Assembly: GCA_035048485.1 (NCBI GenBank)
Contig: CM068587.1
Location: forward strand, 36,946,816 to 37,010,815
Direction of reading: 5' to 3'
DNA from: Pteria penguin
Taxonomy: Eukaryota > Mollusca > Bivalvia > Pterioida > Pteriidae
DNA: 64,000 nt
The notes below the pieces were generated by a model, which did not search any database, was not told where the DNA came from, and worked only from the letters and a program-made list of their open reading frames with translations. Both the position numbers and the translations under genes were made by a program. This document shows positions 20,521-32,682 of this stretch, piece by piece (the stretch's first letter is position 1; every line of letters begins with the position of its first letter).

Positions 20521-21049
20521 ATTACATTAATTTAGAATATAGTAATACATGTATAGTTGAAGACTAAAGAGAAAGTAAGAGTGAAGTAAAACAGAAATGT
20601 AGTATAAATCAAACTGATCGAGTAAAAGACAATAAGAGTATGATTTTGTATATTCACAGATGCAAACTAGCATTCATTTCTGTGGTAAATGACTGAAACC
20701 ACCTTGATGAGATTGTTTAATGAGCTAGCGTGAACTCAGAGTATTTGATGCTGTCCAGGTCACTTGAAAGGTAACGTAATGCTCTATTTGATGAAATTTT
20801 TTCCTTATGGTATTTCTCTGCTAACATTAGTAGTGTACACTGCAGCACATAATTACTAAATGACATTTGCCTACATATGTATACTTGCTCGTACACGTAC
20901 GACACTTTACTGTTGTATAAAGATATAATGTCTTGAGTATGTTTTCACCCTGGGACGTGTTCATGTAGGATTTTTACTTTTATTAGTTTTGATTTTTGGA
21001 ACACGGTGTGTTCATTGGATATGAAATGACTTGAAATGCGGTATTAAGT

Positions 21050-21332
21050 GATTGATTGATTGAATATTGTTTTACGTCACTTCACGATTATTTCATGTAT
21101 TTGAAATAAATTCATGCATCTGCCGGATGCATTGCATGCAAATTTAGACCTTTGCAATAGACCCTTCGGAAGCAGTGACGGATCTTTTATGTGCCACACC
21201 TACCGTGACACGGGACCTAAGTTTTTACTGTTTCATCCGAAAGACAGAACACCGGTGCGCCCAGGGCGGGAGTCAAACCAGGACCTCTCGATCATGAGCT
21301 GAGCACCTTATCCATTAGACCACACCAGCTTA
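21050..21332 (-). mobile_element. tRNA-headed SINE, minus orientation
   Basis: Read on the minus strand: AAGCTGGTGTGGTCTAATGG head, a B-box remnant, 'aaagatccgtcactgc', 'gaaataatcgtgaagtgacgtaaaac' and an (atca)n tail. It is shared with copy B (51003-51283), so the insertion predates the duplication. Confidence 0.85.
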
Positions 21333-24265
21333 AATGTAGTATTAACCAAACAGTGTTGTGATAATCTTTCTATAGGAAGTTGTTGCAATGTGTGCAGTAT
21401 GGTGAAAGTGCATTCAGAATTCATTTTCTAACTACTTTAATCACCTATATAAATGTAACAATAGTTAAATATAACAGTAAAGTATTCTGGTTTAAAGACA
21501 AAAACCATGATTGATGGACAATTTGTTCATTTCATCGAGAAGTATTATTGGCTTTTAAAGTAGTTAGAAAACCACCAACAGTGAATTTACAATTTCTTTT
21601 GATTACATGTGTATGGTATATACTTTAGACTTTTCTTGTATCTATGGGCTACCTTTCAAATGCTTTTTTAGGTTTACACTTTTGCTTATACACTAACATA
21701 AGAAATGTTCTGCAGGGCTATAAAATAAGAATATAGATTTTTCTTATAGCCATGCTGTGGTCAGCTTGCAAATGAATTTTGCTCACACTTAAGCTTGCAT
21801 AAACATGCTAACTGTATGCTACTTGTTCCATTTCTTGAAGAATAGTATTTGCATGTTCTGTACGTAGTATAGAATACATTTTGTTTTGTAAATAATAACT
21901 AAGGAAGCTGATACTTAATGTTGTTTGTTTTGAATGTTGATTTGAATGCATCGGTAAGCAATCACAATTTAACCATTTTACATGTTTTAGGTAAACACTG
22001 CCAGTTTCCGGTCTTGTCAAGGTGGTTATAAACTCAGACACTAGATTTGCATTTGTGATAGTAATACAATGATCACCACAAGATGGTAAGCGTCCTACAT
22101 TTTATTTTTTGGTAAATTCCTACTTTTACCACTTTTTGTCTTCTAATTAAAATAAGTTACTCTTACTTTTTTTCCAACTTTTTTCTTCAAGGTAGAGTAG
22201 AAAACCTGAAAATACTACCTCTTCCGTTTATTGTTTAGATTTGATATTACCCATATTTATAGAAGTCGAATTATTATTGGTGCAAATGTGAATTTCACTC
22301 TTAATCTAAGCTTGTCAGGTTTTTCTCAAAATTTATTTAACAAAAAGGGTAAGTGAATCTGCTGAGCCCAAACCCAGTGCTTCAAATTGTCCAAGCTACA
22401 TAGAAAACTCAGACAAAATTAAAGGTATGCTTTGTTGCAAGATTGTGATTTACCATCCCTCTGCATGCTTTTTTCTTTACAATCAGAGACAAATCAAGAT
22501 AATGACACACAAAAAAGGCTTACTTTTGCTTGTTCTTGGTAGTGGGAGCCATCCATATGATCAACATTACCAAACACAATGTCTAGAATATTTAGTGTTC
22601 ACATAAGAACATATATGCTAAGTTTAATATAGCGCATAAGATGAATATATTGACAAACATTGTTTCCATACCGAAACTCCGGAGAGTTTAAAATACTTCT
22701 AAAGGGATTTTACTACTAAAATGATTGAATAGAAGAATCAAAACACCACCTAAGAACAGAACATGAAAAAGCTCAGGTTTGAAACAGTTCATGGTCTTTT
22801 TTAGAAGAGCTTAGAACCCTCTACAATGGCATGGACTAAGAATTTCAAGAATCTTTTGTAACCAGTGGTGGATTCAGAGGGGGTGGAGAAAATGTCCCCT
22901 TCCCCCTAAAAATAAAAAGAGAAAGAGAGATAAAGACTAATATAGTATACTTTGAGTACTACCGTATATTCTACGTGGTTTCGAAGTAACAGTAATATGA
23001 ACCAATATTATTTTAGCATATTATGCATATTTCAACAAATAATGTCTCCTCATCAATACCAAAGGCTGAAAGCATGGAAGTCTAAAACAAATGTAGAGCA
23101 ATATAATTACCAAAATGATGTAATAGAGCGAAAGCTATGCTCTGATTAGGGAAGTATTCCTTAGTTTTCAGATATAATTTACAAAATTATGTCATTGTAC
23201 AATAAAGGTACAAATAATTTTATGACCATTCTGCATTGATTGTAGTGATATTCCTTTTTCTGCATATGGAGTGTTGCACTTTTAGATGTGTTCCTATTCT
23301 GCTCTCATGTTTAATCAGAAGGTAAAGCCTGTAAATGTGATTGCATTTCAAGTGACCATCCCAAGTCAACTCTGTGGTTGCCAAACAGTCAAACATCTGT
23401 GTCCCTTGCATATTTAATTTTATCACATGTTTTGCTGTTTATGCAGTGAAATATCTCCATGTCATAGATTAATTTATGGCATAGGTGATGTCATAGCGTG
23501 GAGAAGAATTGTGTCAAGCCAGTGTTTGATGTAATAAACACCTTTAAACTGAGTGTACACAGAAATGAATTTTCATTTCATACGGTATTTATGAAATTCG
23601 TTGTGTGTTTTATATCCTCTCGCCAAGGCTCGGGGTATAAACCAAATAACTAGTTTCATAAATACCGTATGAAATGAAAATTCATTTCAGATCCTCTATG
23701 TACATGTATATTGTGTTCTGTTTTTCATTGTAATGTAAATATACATATCCGAAAGATCCAGGCAACACAAATGCAGTTCAAGAAGGAGTTATCTCCCATA
23801 GATATTTCCTTTCCATTTAAAACCTGGCTGACTAATCCCCATTTCGTTTTTTGATTGCCGCAGGAATAAATTTTGCTAAAATATGATTTATTGTTTATCT
23901 CTATGAATATCCACCAAGAAACGTGGAAAATTGTTTCATAATGTGACATTATTGAACGTCCATATGACATCACAAACACACTTAACTGACATATATTAAT
24001 CTTTTTCAATAGGAAATTTAATAATAGAGCGTAAGCTTTACCCACTTTATTTTATGCCAGACTTGTTGATTATTTGAAAGATTGATTGACACAAAAAGAT
24101 CTAACAATGGGTCATGCATGTGCTGATATCAGAATTTAAGAATGTGTCCCTATCTGTGCTGATTTTGCCAAAGAAGTGCATTTCAATGAAATATTTTTCC
24201 TAGAGAAGATGTCGAAATTTTGCATTAAATCCATATTTTTATAGTGTATATATAAAAATATCAAT
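21333..24265. other. copy-A-specific spacer, no gene recognised
   Basis: From 'gcattcagaattc' (about 21426) to 'aattgatgagtaacc' (about 24262) this interval does not match copy B, which holds different sequence (about 51376-52008) between the same flanks. An inverted pair ttttctaactactttaa / ttaaagtagttagaaaa (21424-21577) and the hairpin at 23562-23688 are the only structures seen. The ORFs here are short and unremarkable. Confidence 0.5.
23562..23688. mobile_element. hairpin MITE with 35-bp perfect arms
   Basis: The left arm, starting gaaatgaattttcatttcat, is repeated exactly inverted at the right end. The loop is about 57 bp and holds 'cctctcgccaaggctcgggg'. Confidence 0.85.
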
Positions 24266-24559
24266 TGATGAGTAACCAAGTGTTTCTGAAAGGTTTTCAA
24301 ATTTAGGCAACTTTAGGGGGTTATTGAACAATGTCCTTTGATAAAACTCTCTGGAACTAAAATTTTGAAATTGAAAACTATGCGATATAGAAGATACACA
24401 AATGTTGACCATTAAATGTCAAACAGATTGCAGTTTTGTTCCAAAAGAATTTGTCCTTCAGAAATGACAGACGAGAACAGAGCAAAACCGAAAAATTCCT
24501 GCTCAAATTCACATGTAGGGTAAATGATAAAGAAAAAATATTTTTGAAATTGAACATAT

Positions 24560-27500
24560 TTATTGCTTTGAGCAACAGCACATACATCTCATTGCTTTCC
24601 GGACTCTCCGAAGCATTCTTCTCATCTGTTAAGAATAATTTGATAAAATTATCTATGATCTTGAAAATGTATAATTCTGTGTTGAAAATTATCTCAAATT
24701 CAAGATCAACATAATAAGATATACATTGATAAAATGATTGTGATAATTTATTATCTAAGACTACACAAAAATTAATAATAGCTAACTTTATTCATTAACT
24801 TTATATTCATTTAATTACCTTTGTCTCCTTTTTCTCCTTTGTGTATATATCCTGTGAACAGAAGAACTCCTAAAAAACATGAAAATTTTGCATGTAGAGT
24901 TAAATATATACAAAATGTATTCATTGCACAAGATGACTTGCATGTTGAATAGAAAATAAATATGCTGTCTAAATATTAAAATAACAATTTAATATGTATA
25001 TCATATAAAAGAATCAAAATCAAGTGATTTCAATTTCTTCATAATTAGAAATGCAAATTTTTGCACAACAAATATTGACAAAGTGTAGGAGAGAATTATG
25101 TACCTACCATGTCTGTATCGTTTACAACGAGCTTTTTCAAGGAAGTGGTGTCATTTGATGAGGTGGTATCAAAAGTTGAAACGATATCAGTTCCAAAGTT
25201 GGGAGTTGCTGAGGCATCTGTATTCATCGTTTCATCAAACAGCTGACTCTACAAGATCAGGTTTTAGAACTTTTACTATTTTTCTTTAAATATTTAGATC
25301 TAATTTACTATAAAAACAGTAGTATTTTCTACAAAATTTCTTTATATATACATGTATAGACCTTTTCACGACAACTGTGGTCTTACAATTTGTGTATGCA
25401 CATTAGCCCTTCCGGGAGGTTAGCTAAAAGCCTGAAAGAAAAGTAATCTCTTTCTATTGCTGAGCAACGTTCAGTAGGTTCAAATTTTGTAGCTAACCTT
25501 CCGGAAGGGCTATTGCGCATATATACATGGTAAGACCGCAGTTATCGTGAAAAGGCCTATTATATACTACTAATTTATATCTCATAAATATTTTTTAATA
25601 AAAGAACCTACCACCTCTTTCCTATAGCCTTCCAAATGTGAGAGTTCAGAAGAAACTCCGGGCAGTATGATGGGTGATTCCCGAAAAAACAACTGAAGAA
25701 GAGACGTAGATTCCAAATCTTGACTTTCCCATGGAACTGGAGTTTCTTCTATCTCACTGCCTGACTTTGGTTGCTCATCTTCTTGGTCAATGCATCTACG
25801 TAAATTATTGTTGCCACCAGTTTTAGCCTTATCTTCATTCTGGTGTTCCATGTGTTTCAATGAATATAAGCTATTCTTGATTATCTCATCGACTAATCGT
25901 TTTGCTATGTCTCTCAAATCTATTTCATTTGTTTCGCTGGAACATATTATATCCTCAGATTTTCGTACCTCATTTTCATATGAATCCTGAATATCGTCTG
26001 TCTTTGCTCTCTTCTGGTTTTCTTGATCTTCAGCTGGTGACTTTGGACTTTGTGCCTCTTGTTTGGTACATTTTAGTAATGCCAAGCTAGTTTTTATTTC
26101 GTCGTCTACTAATCTTCTAGCTGTATTTTGTAGTCCTTTTTCAGATGTTTTGCTTTTAGATTCATCATGCTTTGGTTCTATTAATGTACATTCTCCTGAC
26201 TCTGGGATGTCACTGACCCTCTTTATCTCTTTGTTGTCTCGTTCTGATGAATAGTTACCTCCTCTGGCTTCTGCTAAAGGAGCTGCATGCTGTAGATATT
26301 CAGTTTCCTCTTGTTTGTTACACTTAAGTGAAGCCAAACTATTTTGAATTATATCATCAATGTACCCTTTCACCATATTCCTCAGTTCCAGCTCATTTGT
26401 ATTCGATTGATCATTTTTACACTCAACTTGTAGTTCAATATATTCTCTTCGACCTCTGATGCTGCTGCTGCCATTTTCTTCTTCAGTGCGTTTTGGTTCA
26501 TGTGTTCTGTTCTCTGAAATTTGGGTAGCAGGCTTCATTTGCATGGTTTCTGATTCATTTAAAGTTAGTTGTTCTGATGAATGGCTACATCCTCTGGCTT
26601 CTGATAAAGGATCTGCAAGCTGTAGATTATCAGTTTCCTTATTTTTGTTGCATTTAAGTAAACTCACACTTTTACGAATTATATCATCAATGTACCCTTT
26701 CACCATATTCTTCAGTCCCAGCTCATTTGTATTTGATTGATCTTTTTCATGTTCAACTTGTAGTTCAATATATTCTCTTTGACATGGGATGCTGCTGCCG
26801 TTCTCTTCTTCAGTGCATTTTGGTTCATGTGTTCTGTGCTCTAAAATTTGGGTAGCAGGCTTCATTTGCATGGTTTCTGATTCATTTATAGTTAGTTGTT
26901 CTGATGAATGGCTACATCCTCTGGCTTCTGATAAAGGAACTGCAAGCTGTAGATATTCAGTTTCCTCTTGTTTGTTACACTTAAGTGAAACCAAACTGTT
27001 ATGAATTATATCATCAATGTACCCTTTCACCATATTCATCAGTCCCAGCTCATTTGTATTCGATTGATAATTTTCATGATCAACTTGTTCAATATATTCT
27101 CTTTGACCTGGGATGCTGCTGCTGTTCTCTTCTTCAGTGCTTTTTGGTTCATGTGTTCTGTGCTCTAAAATTTGGGTAGCAGGCTTCATTTGCACGGTTT
27201 CTGATTCATTTAAGTTGAGTAAAACCAAGCTATTGTGTATTATTTTTTCCACGTAGTTTCGTGCCTTGGCTTTTATTTCCTGATTATTCTCATAATCAGC
27301 ATGCTCGACTTCTTGTCTCTGATTGTCTAAGGAATTTTGGATATTGCAGATCTTGCCTTTTTCTTGGTGTTGGCATTCAGGAGACAATAGATGTAATCTG
27401 TCTTGTGCACAAAGACCTGCCATTTGTTGATCTTGCTTTCCTTGTCCATTACAATGCAGTAAGATAATGCTGTGATTTATTACATCTTCCACATACTTCC

Positions 27501-27789
27501 TTGCCTTCTCATTCAGTTCTACCTCCCTTTGGTTTGTATCATCTTTATCTTCTCTGTTCGTGCTTGACTCAGTTACAGACTCTTTTCTACTGTTTCTTTC
27601 TTCATGTTTGACCTTCTTGAGGTTGCAGCCCACTTCATATCCGACCTCCTCTTGGAGGTCACCCTCTTCACTTCTGACATTTTCTGAGTGGCTGCCCTCT
27701 TCATATCTGACCTGTCTTACTTCTTCTTGATTATCACTTTCTGCTTCTCCTTTATCATTATTTCCTTGGCGTATCATAAGCTGCTGTTG
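24560..27789 (-). pseudogene. 5'-truncated paralogue of the AKAP-helix-like repetitive protein gene
   Basis: Minus-strand exons are 25612-27789 (2178 nt), 25108-25248 (141), 24819-24869 (51) and 24560-24625 (66, stop TAA at 24562-24560). They are phase 0 throughout, with intact acceptors and donors matching exons 8-11 of the complete gene at 52308-58958. The large exon encodes seven candidate helices: ARKYVEDVINHSIILL, ARNYVEKIIHNSLVLL, three MVKGYIDDII units in 109-residue repeats, ARRLVDDEIKTSLALL and AKRLVDEIIKNSLYSL. The C-terminus keeps the basic, cysteine-rich tail (VRKAMRCMCCCSKQ). Homology stops about 105 bp upstream of the large exon, so the seven 5' exons with the start codon are missing. 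The frame is nevertheless free of stops over 2.4 kb, which suggests recent duplication or use of another 5' end. Called a pseudogene for lack of a start; it could be transcribed. Confidence 0.7.
25357..25559. mobile_element. palindromic MITE in the intron of the truncated paralogue
   Basis: Ends 'tagaccttttcacgacaactg' and 'cagttatcgtgaaaaggccta' are inverted copies, as are 'gcccttccgggaggttagcta' and 'tagctaaccttccggaagggc'. An eroded copy lies at 53022-53193 in copy B, so it predates the duplication. Confidence 0.85.
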
Positions 27790-27894
27790 CTGAAATTTCA
27801 AGAAAAAGATTACTTCACCAGAATAACAAAAAAATTGACAGGAATCTCTAAATTATTTATTTACTTATTGTATTATGTATATTAGATTTTAATT

Positions 27895-28449
27895 CAGGAA
27901 AACTGCATCATATTTGTTGGGGATAAGTCTCGGGATTTATCATCGCTGTCTTCGAAGAATCCGATATTTTGAATCTTATTTTTGCAAAGTGCGGTCATAT
28001 GAAATTCGAAGAATGAAAGAGAATCATCATATAGTTCATCAAAGTTGCATTACGGTCTATGATAAACACCGAGTTTACCCCCCAGGTTTTCCTCGGAATG
28101 TTTCGGGGATTATCTTCATTTAGATCTTAGTTTGATGTCACGCCGACTTCGAGAATAAAGAAGAAAATTGGTAGCGTGCTAGACCAAAGACATATATATG
28201 TCTCTGGCTAGACTATCCAGTGTTTTACCACTAGATCAGGACCCCTTCGGTTTAAATATACCACCTCGGACGCTAAATAATGATCAGGGTATTGTCATAT
28301 TTAATCATAATGAATTAACAGGGTATTCAGTTTCAGGAAAACGGGAGTTATTCCCAGGACAGCATCAAGCACCCTAAACCCTATATATGATTTTCTTGTA
28401 TCAAAATCCATATCTATTACATTTTCCCGGCTGAAAATATAATCAGAAA
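27895..28449. other. start of the insert between duplication copies, no gene
   Basis: Unique sequence right after the duplication boundary. The only structure I see is the short palindromic insertion at 28178-28213, listed separately. Confidence 0.5.
28178..28213. mobile_element. ultra-short palindromic insertion 1 (22 bp) with 7-bp direct repeats
   Basis: GCTAGAC (28178-28184), then the 22-bp near-palindrome caaagac-atatatat-gtctctg (28185-28206), then GCTAGAC (28207-28213). Confidence 0.75.
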
Positions 28450-28746
28450 CTTATACATGATTAATTGATTGATTGATTTTTGTTTAACGTCACACCATAA
28501 ATATTTCACGTATATGGTGACGGCATCTGCCTGATGCAAGGCATACAAATTTTGACATTTGCAACAAACCCACCCGAAGCAGTGAGGGATCTTTAACGTG
28601 CCATGCATACTACGACATGGGGCCTCGGTTTTACTGTCTCATCCGAAAGACAGGACACAGACATGACCGGGACTCGAACCCCGGCCTCCCGACCACCAGA
28701 AGGCGAGCGCGATACCACTAGGCCACGCCGGCTTCGGCCTTATACA
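28450..28746 (-). mobile_element. tRNA-headed SINE with 8-bp target duplication
   Basis: Minus orientation: the head 'aagccggcgtggcctagtgg' is near 28735, with a B box and 'gtgccatgcat', 'cacgtatatggtgacggc' and an (aatc)n tail near 28461. CTTATACA flanks it at 28450-28457 and 28739-28746. Confidence 0.85.
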
Positions 28747-28836
28747 ATATCTAATATAAGGCCCTGATCAAACTGAACAGAAGAACTAAATATCTAGGAA
28801 ACACCACGTACGCGATAGACCATCAGGTATTACTGC

Positions 28837-28966
28837 CATGTTCCATTTTTTAAAATTTACTTGGAGGTGGTAAATACAAAAATTAAAGCATGACAACTAG
28901 TTGTCATGTTTTAAGTTTGGTATTTACCATCCTCCACCCCCAAGTAAATTAAAAATTTAGAACATG
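28837..28966. mobile_element. foldback MITE, about 130 bp
   Basis: The arms run from catgttc / gaacatg inward through 'aatttacttggaggtggtaaatac' and its inverse, meeting at the perfect palindrome catgacaactagttgtcatg. Almost the whole element is stem. Confidence 0.85.
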
Positions 28967-29035
28967 CATATTACCACGGTCGGGTATTACCACGGTCTGT
29001 TACACGACTGAAATAACGATTGACACTGTCGATGC

Positions 29036-29088
29036 ATGACACCAGAGACATAGACTACTTTCAAAGTAGTCTATATCTCAGATGACAC
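29036..29088. mobile_element. ultra-short palindromic insertion 2 (39 bp) with 7-bp direct repeats
   Basis: ATGACAC (29036-29042), insert 29043-29081 (cagagacatagactacttt / aaagtagtctatatctcag), ATGACAC (29082-29088). Confidence 0.8.
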
Positions 29089-29153
29089 ATCAAACACAAC
29101 AACCTTTAAATTTCTAGGAAACACAACGCGCTTGATAGACCATCGCGTATTAC

Positions 29154-29197
29154 CAGAAAGACAGACTAATTTCAAAGTAAAGTAGTCTATGTCTCTG
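29154..29197. repeat. related palindrome without clear flanking repeats
   Basis: Starts cagaaagacagact and ends agtctatgtctctg, matching insertion 2 in its right half. No direct repeat is seen (gtattac versus tcaccat), so it is old or rearranged. Confidence 0.5.
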
Positions 29198-29452
29198 TCA
29201 CCATTCGATTGGGTAGTTACTTAATAGTTATCTGCCCTTTATCGATAGGTATCCCGATCGTATCCGCCATTACGGTACTGAAAAAAGTTATCGAGATAGA
29301 AAAAAAAAAAAGACCTATGAGCGTAGTGGTTAAAACAATAGTTGCGTTTATTATTGTTTAATTAAATGATCTGATCGGTGACTGTGATTGAAAATTAATA
29401 AACGTGTTTGTTTTTATTTTCTATCATGAATTTCAGTTTTAAATTAAGATAT

Positions 29453-29486
29453 GAAAAACCAGACATACATATGTCTGTGGAAAAAC
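29453..29486. mobile_element. ultra-short palindromic insertion 3 (20 bp) with 7-bp direct repeats
   Basis: GAAAAAC (29453-29459), insert cagacatacatatgtctgtg (29460-29479), GAAAAAC (29480-29486). Confidence 0.75.
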
Positions 29487-29569
29487 AGAAAAGAAACTTT
29501 CCTAACTTGGTCACCCAAGCTAAGTAATGAATTATGTATTTATGTATTACAGATTTTAAAATTAGATAA

Positions 29570-29624
29570 GAAGTATCAGAGACATAGACTACTATCAAAA
29601 CCTAGTCTATGTTTCGGCAAATAT
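29570..29624. mobile_element. ultra-short palindromic insertion 4 (41 bp), eroded
   Basis: The insert 29577-29617 starts cagagacatagactac and ends ctagtctatgtttcgg. Flanks gaagtat and caaatat agree at 5 of 7 positions, consistent with a decayed target duplication. Confidence 0.5.
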
Positions 29625-30600
29625 CAATATCAATAATATCTTCTTGTTATCCATGATTCTCGATTCGACTCTAAGTCGAAATGGTGTATATCTTTGCAAA
29701 TTAATTAAATACATTAAATATTCAACAAAATATTTCATATATATATATATTATATATAGGTATAAGACTTAGAATGACCATGACAGAAACCAGCATACCA
29801 TTTCACAAACGAGGATTTTTCGTAACTTTTACTCAGATGGAATATGACTTTAAATTTCAGTATGCAGATGAATTGTTGTTTTCGGGGATGAGAAACTTAA
29901 TTATTTCCAAATTGAGACTACCCTATTATGCAGAACCTGGAGTTGAAAGTTTCAGAAAATCCTTTTAAAATTTCGTATATGATCTCTAAGGTAATAAAAC
30001 TGTAGTATTAGGCCTGTGAAAATTGAATACAACTCTACTTCGTAACCGAAATCAACTTGTCAAAAATAGCTTAATTAAACAATGGCGGATTTAGGAGGAG
30101 CGGAGGGGTCCTCCCCCCCCCCCCCCCCGACGGTGGCCCGAATTCTACCAAAACCCTGTAATTAACTTAGTCCATTTTCGGCTAAAATTGACAAAATTCG
30201 TCCCTTGATCCCTCGGCAAAGGGAGTGATGGATCCGCCACTGGATAAAGAACGATCAATTCACTATGCTTTACTTCCCTCGTGTATGCAATGTTAATTGA
30301 TTTGCTCCAATCAACATACACGTGTATCAATTATAGTCTTACGGATGATGGGGTTAAACAGCTGACATAAATCATGTAAGTTTATTGCGTAATACGGACG
30401 ACAGTTTCTGGAAAGTCGCTTTCACTTTTGCCAAGGATACCTGGACTGAGATATTATTGACCACAGGTGACAACTTGGTTTTACACCTATTACACAATCC
30501 ATTTTCTGTCAGTACAAGCTTAAAGGAAAGTGTTTTAATACATCTGAATCTCTTCTACATATCATCATTCTGTTTCTAAAACCCAACAATGAACACCGTA
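29625..30600. other. spacer with a MITE-like element, no gene
   Basis: Contains a (TA)n run near 29738-29757. A MITE-like element spans about 30081-30243, with ends 'aatggcggattta' and 'tggatccgccact' inverted and an internal poly-C tract at 30109-30128. The ORFs are short and without domains. Confidence 0.55.
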
Positions 30601-31107
30601 ACTTTGAATCTATCACCTGATAAGCTTCAAGCGTAACAGACATTTTTGCACACAATGACTGGGATTGGACAAATATTCCGCCAGTACTTTGACAGAGGAC
30701 CTTGTGGACACTGAGTCGCCTGGCAATGAAGCCTCTCAGTCCAAAATTTGAAGGGGAACACGAATGCCCAGACTGCTTTTCATGACCCTGTATGATAGAT
30801 GATCGCAACCGACAGATGTGGTGACCAGAATCAGACGTCCCTCCTCACCATCGTAATCCGGCATAGAAAGAGAGAGGACCTATACAAGAAGTGCTGGACA
30901 ATGCTATGCCATCATGTTGTGTGGGATGATTCTCGGTATTTAGATAGAAAGACTCGGAAAGTCAGTCTGAACAGAAGGCGAAACAGATTTGTATGGCAGT
31001 CCCATGGATATTGGGAGGAAATTATGCCCAATTGTGTATTTCGTGAAATACGGGAGAAATATCGGCTTATGTCCTCAAACTCCTTCAAAATAAAACTCTC
31101 CAAATAG
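30600..31107 (+). pseudogene. decayed fragment resembling transposon-associated P2X7-like domain genes
   Basis: Across two frames the plus strand gives MKPLSPKFEGEHECPDCFS, MIDDRNRQMW, PESDVPPHHRNPA, EDLYKKCWTMLCHHVVWDDS with RYLDRK, and EIMPNCVFREIREKY. The mix of paired cysteines, WDD and a late IMPNCV...IR segment recalls the uncharacterised cysteine-rich domain often annotated 'P2X purinoceptor 7-like' in bivalves and cnidarians. Stops and shifts make it a remnant. I am not sure of the family. Confidence 0.35.
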
Positions 31108-31369
31108 AGATCAAAACAAACAAATACATCAAACACCCCACCCCCTAAAAAGTAATAAAACCAATTAAAATGAAGAAATAAAATACAACTAGAATCGTCA
31201 TTACTGCACTAAAGTATGTACTTTCTATTACCAATTCAAATCCCAAACATTGTTTTACACCTCCCGATTACCATGCGCTTCCAGGCATATCCAATACCCC
31301 GATTACCAAGCGCCTCTAGGCAAATACCCCGAGCTGGAGACAAGCAGTGATTTCGGCGACCAGTTAATA

Positions 31370-32612
31370 CGGAATACGGAAAAGCTATAAATATTTGGGG
31401 GTTATACTTGACGAATATCTGGATTTTACTACAACATCTAATGCGTTGTCAGATTCTGCTAGTCGTGCATTTAGCGGAGTGGTTGGGAACTTACTACATC
31501 AAACCGATGTTACGTTTTCAACCTTTACAAAATTATTTGAAAGTAAAATTGTGCCTATAATGGACTACTGCAGTTCGATATGGGGAGCAAAGTTGTATTC
31601 TAAAGCTGACACATTACAAAACAGAATTTTAAAATATTTTCTTGGAGTTTATAAATACACATCAAATGCCGTCGTGCACGGAGATACTGGATGGTTACCT
31701 AGCGTTGTAAGGAGAAAGTTAAATATGTTGCGATTATGGTACCGGCTATGCCAACTTGATGATAGTAGATTGGTGAAACGTGTGTTCATCTGTGATTACT
31801 ATAATTGTAAAATTAATTGGAGTGCAGATATTCGACGAATTTTTGCAGAATGTAATCTTCAATATTGTTACGATAATCTTACCACCGTTGGAAATAATGT
31901 AAACACCTTTCTTGACATAGCAAAAAATGCATTGATGTCAACCGTTGTTGAGAAATGGAGAATCGAAAAAGGAAGTCAATCTAAACTTCATCACTACGAT
32001 CCGGTCAAAATAAATTATTGTGCAGAAAATTACGTCACACTGAATTTCTCTAAATCTACTAGATCTACTATTTGTCAGTTGAGGTCGGGAACACTACCGC
32101 TAGCTATAGAGCAAGGACGACATCATGGGATACCACATGATCAACGTATATGTAAAGAGTGTACCCTGAATGCAGTCGAGTCGGAAGTACACTTTTTATT
32201 TCATTGTTCAAAATATATAACAATTCGATCTATATTATACCAATCGGCAATCACTTTAGTAACTGATTTTCCTTCACTGTCCGATAAAGAAAAACTGCTA
32301 TTGTTGTGTTCACATAAAAAGTTAATTTCTCCATTGGCAAAATATATTAAAACAGCACTTGTAATTAAATCACAATATTAACTTAATATTAAAGGGTGGT
32401 CAGGGACACTTTTATATAGACCACCTTTCATCTTTCACCTTTACGTTCATTATTGATTATTCGTGACTGATAAGCCAATTGGCTGGGTTATCTATACATT
32501 GCATTCTATGTAGTATATATTTCATATGTTAAACTTACTTGTTTTGATATTATACAATGTATATACTTCCTGTCACGTTAATAAACAGTATTATTATTTA
32601 TTATTATTATAA
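31370..32612 (+). pseudogene. 5'-truncated non-LTR retrotransposon (LINE), reverse transcriptase C-terminal part
   Basis: The open frame starts in KYLGVILDEYLDF, the usual thumb-region motif, and continues through FESKIVPIMDYCSSIWGAK, LGVYKYTSNAVVHGDTGWLP and the C-terminal cysteine/histidine block CKECTLNAVESEVHFLFHCSKY to a stop at 32379-32381. The palm and endonuclease are absent, as expected for a copy that truncated during target-primed reverse transcription. The frame is intact for about 328 codons, so it is fairly young. The 3' UTR carries a ggtggtc...gaccacc hairpin (32393-32427) and ends in a (TTA)n tail at about 32590-32612. Confidence 0.8.
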
Positions 32613-32682
32613 ACCACGCCCCCAGCTTAATCACGTGACTTCAACCGTACGGTCAAAAAGTTTCCCCTTTAAACTCTATATC

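Larger units (their letters stand above)
17540..27894. repeat. segmental duplication, copy A
   Basis: Blocks of this interval recur in the same order at 45840-55855. They are: intron sequence 17540-17945 (copy B 45840-46187); the DCAF4 last exon with its acceptor (49776 on); the 'ATGTCCCCAGATC' repeat; a SINE; and the whole 3' part of the AKAP-helix-like gene. Homology ends at 'attagattttaat' (27894 and 55855). Copy B lacks DCAF4 exon 18133-18250; copy A lacks the 5' exons of the repetitive gene. Confidence 0.85.

Noticed and set aside
25790..27467. Plus-strand ORFs opposite the truncated paralogue
   Set aside because: Antisense shadows of the large exon.
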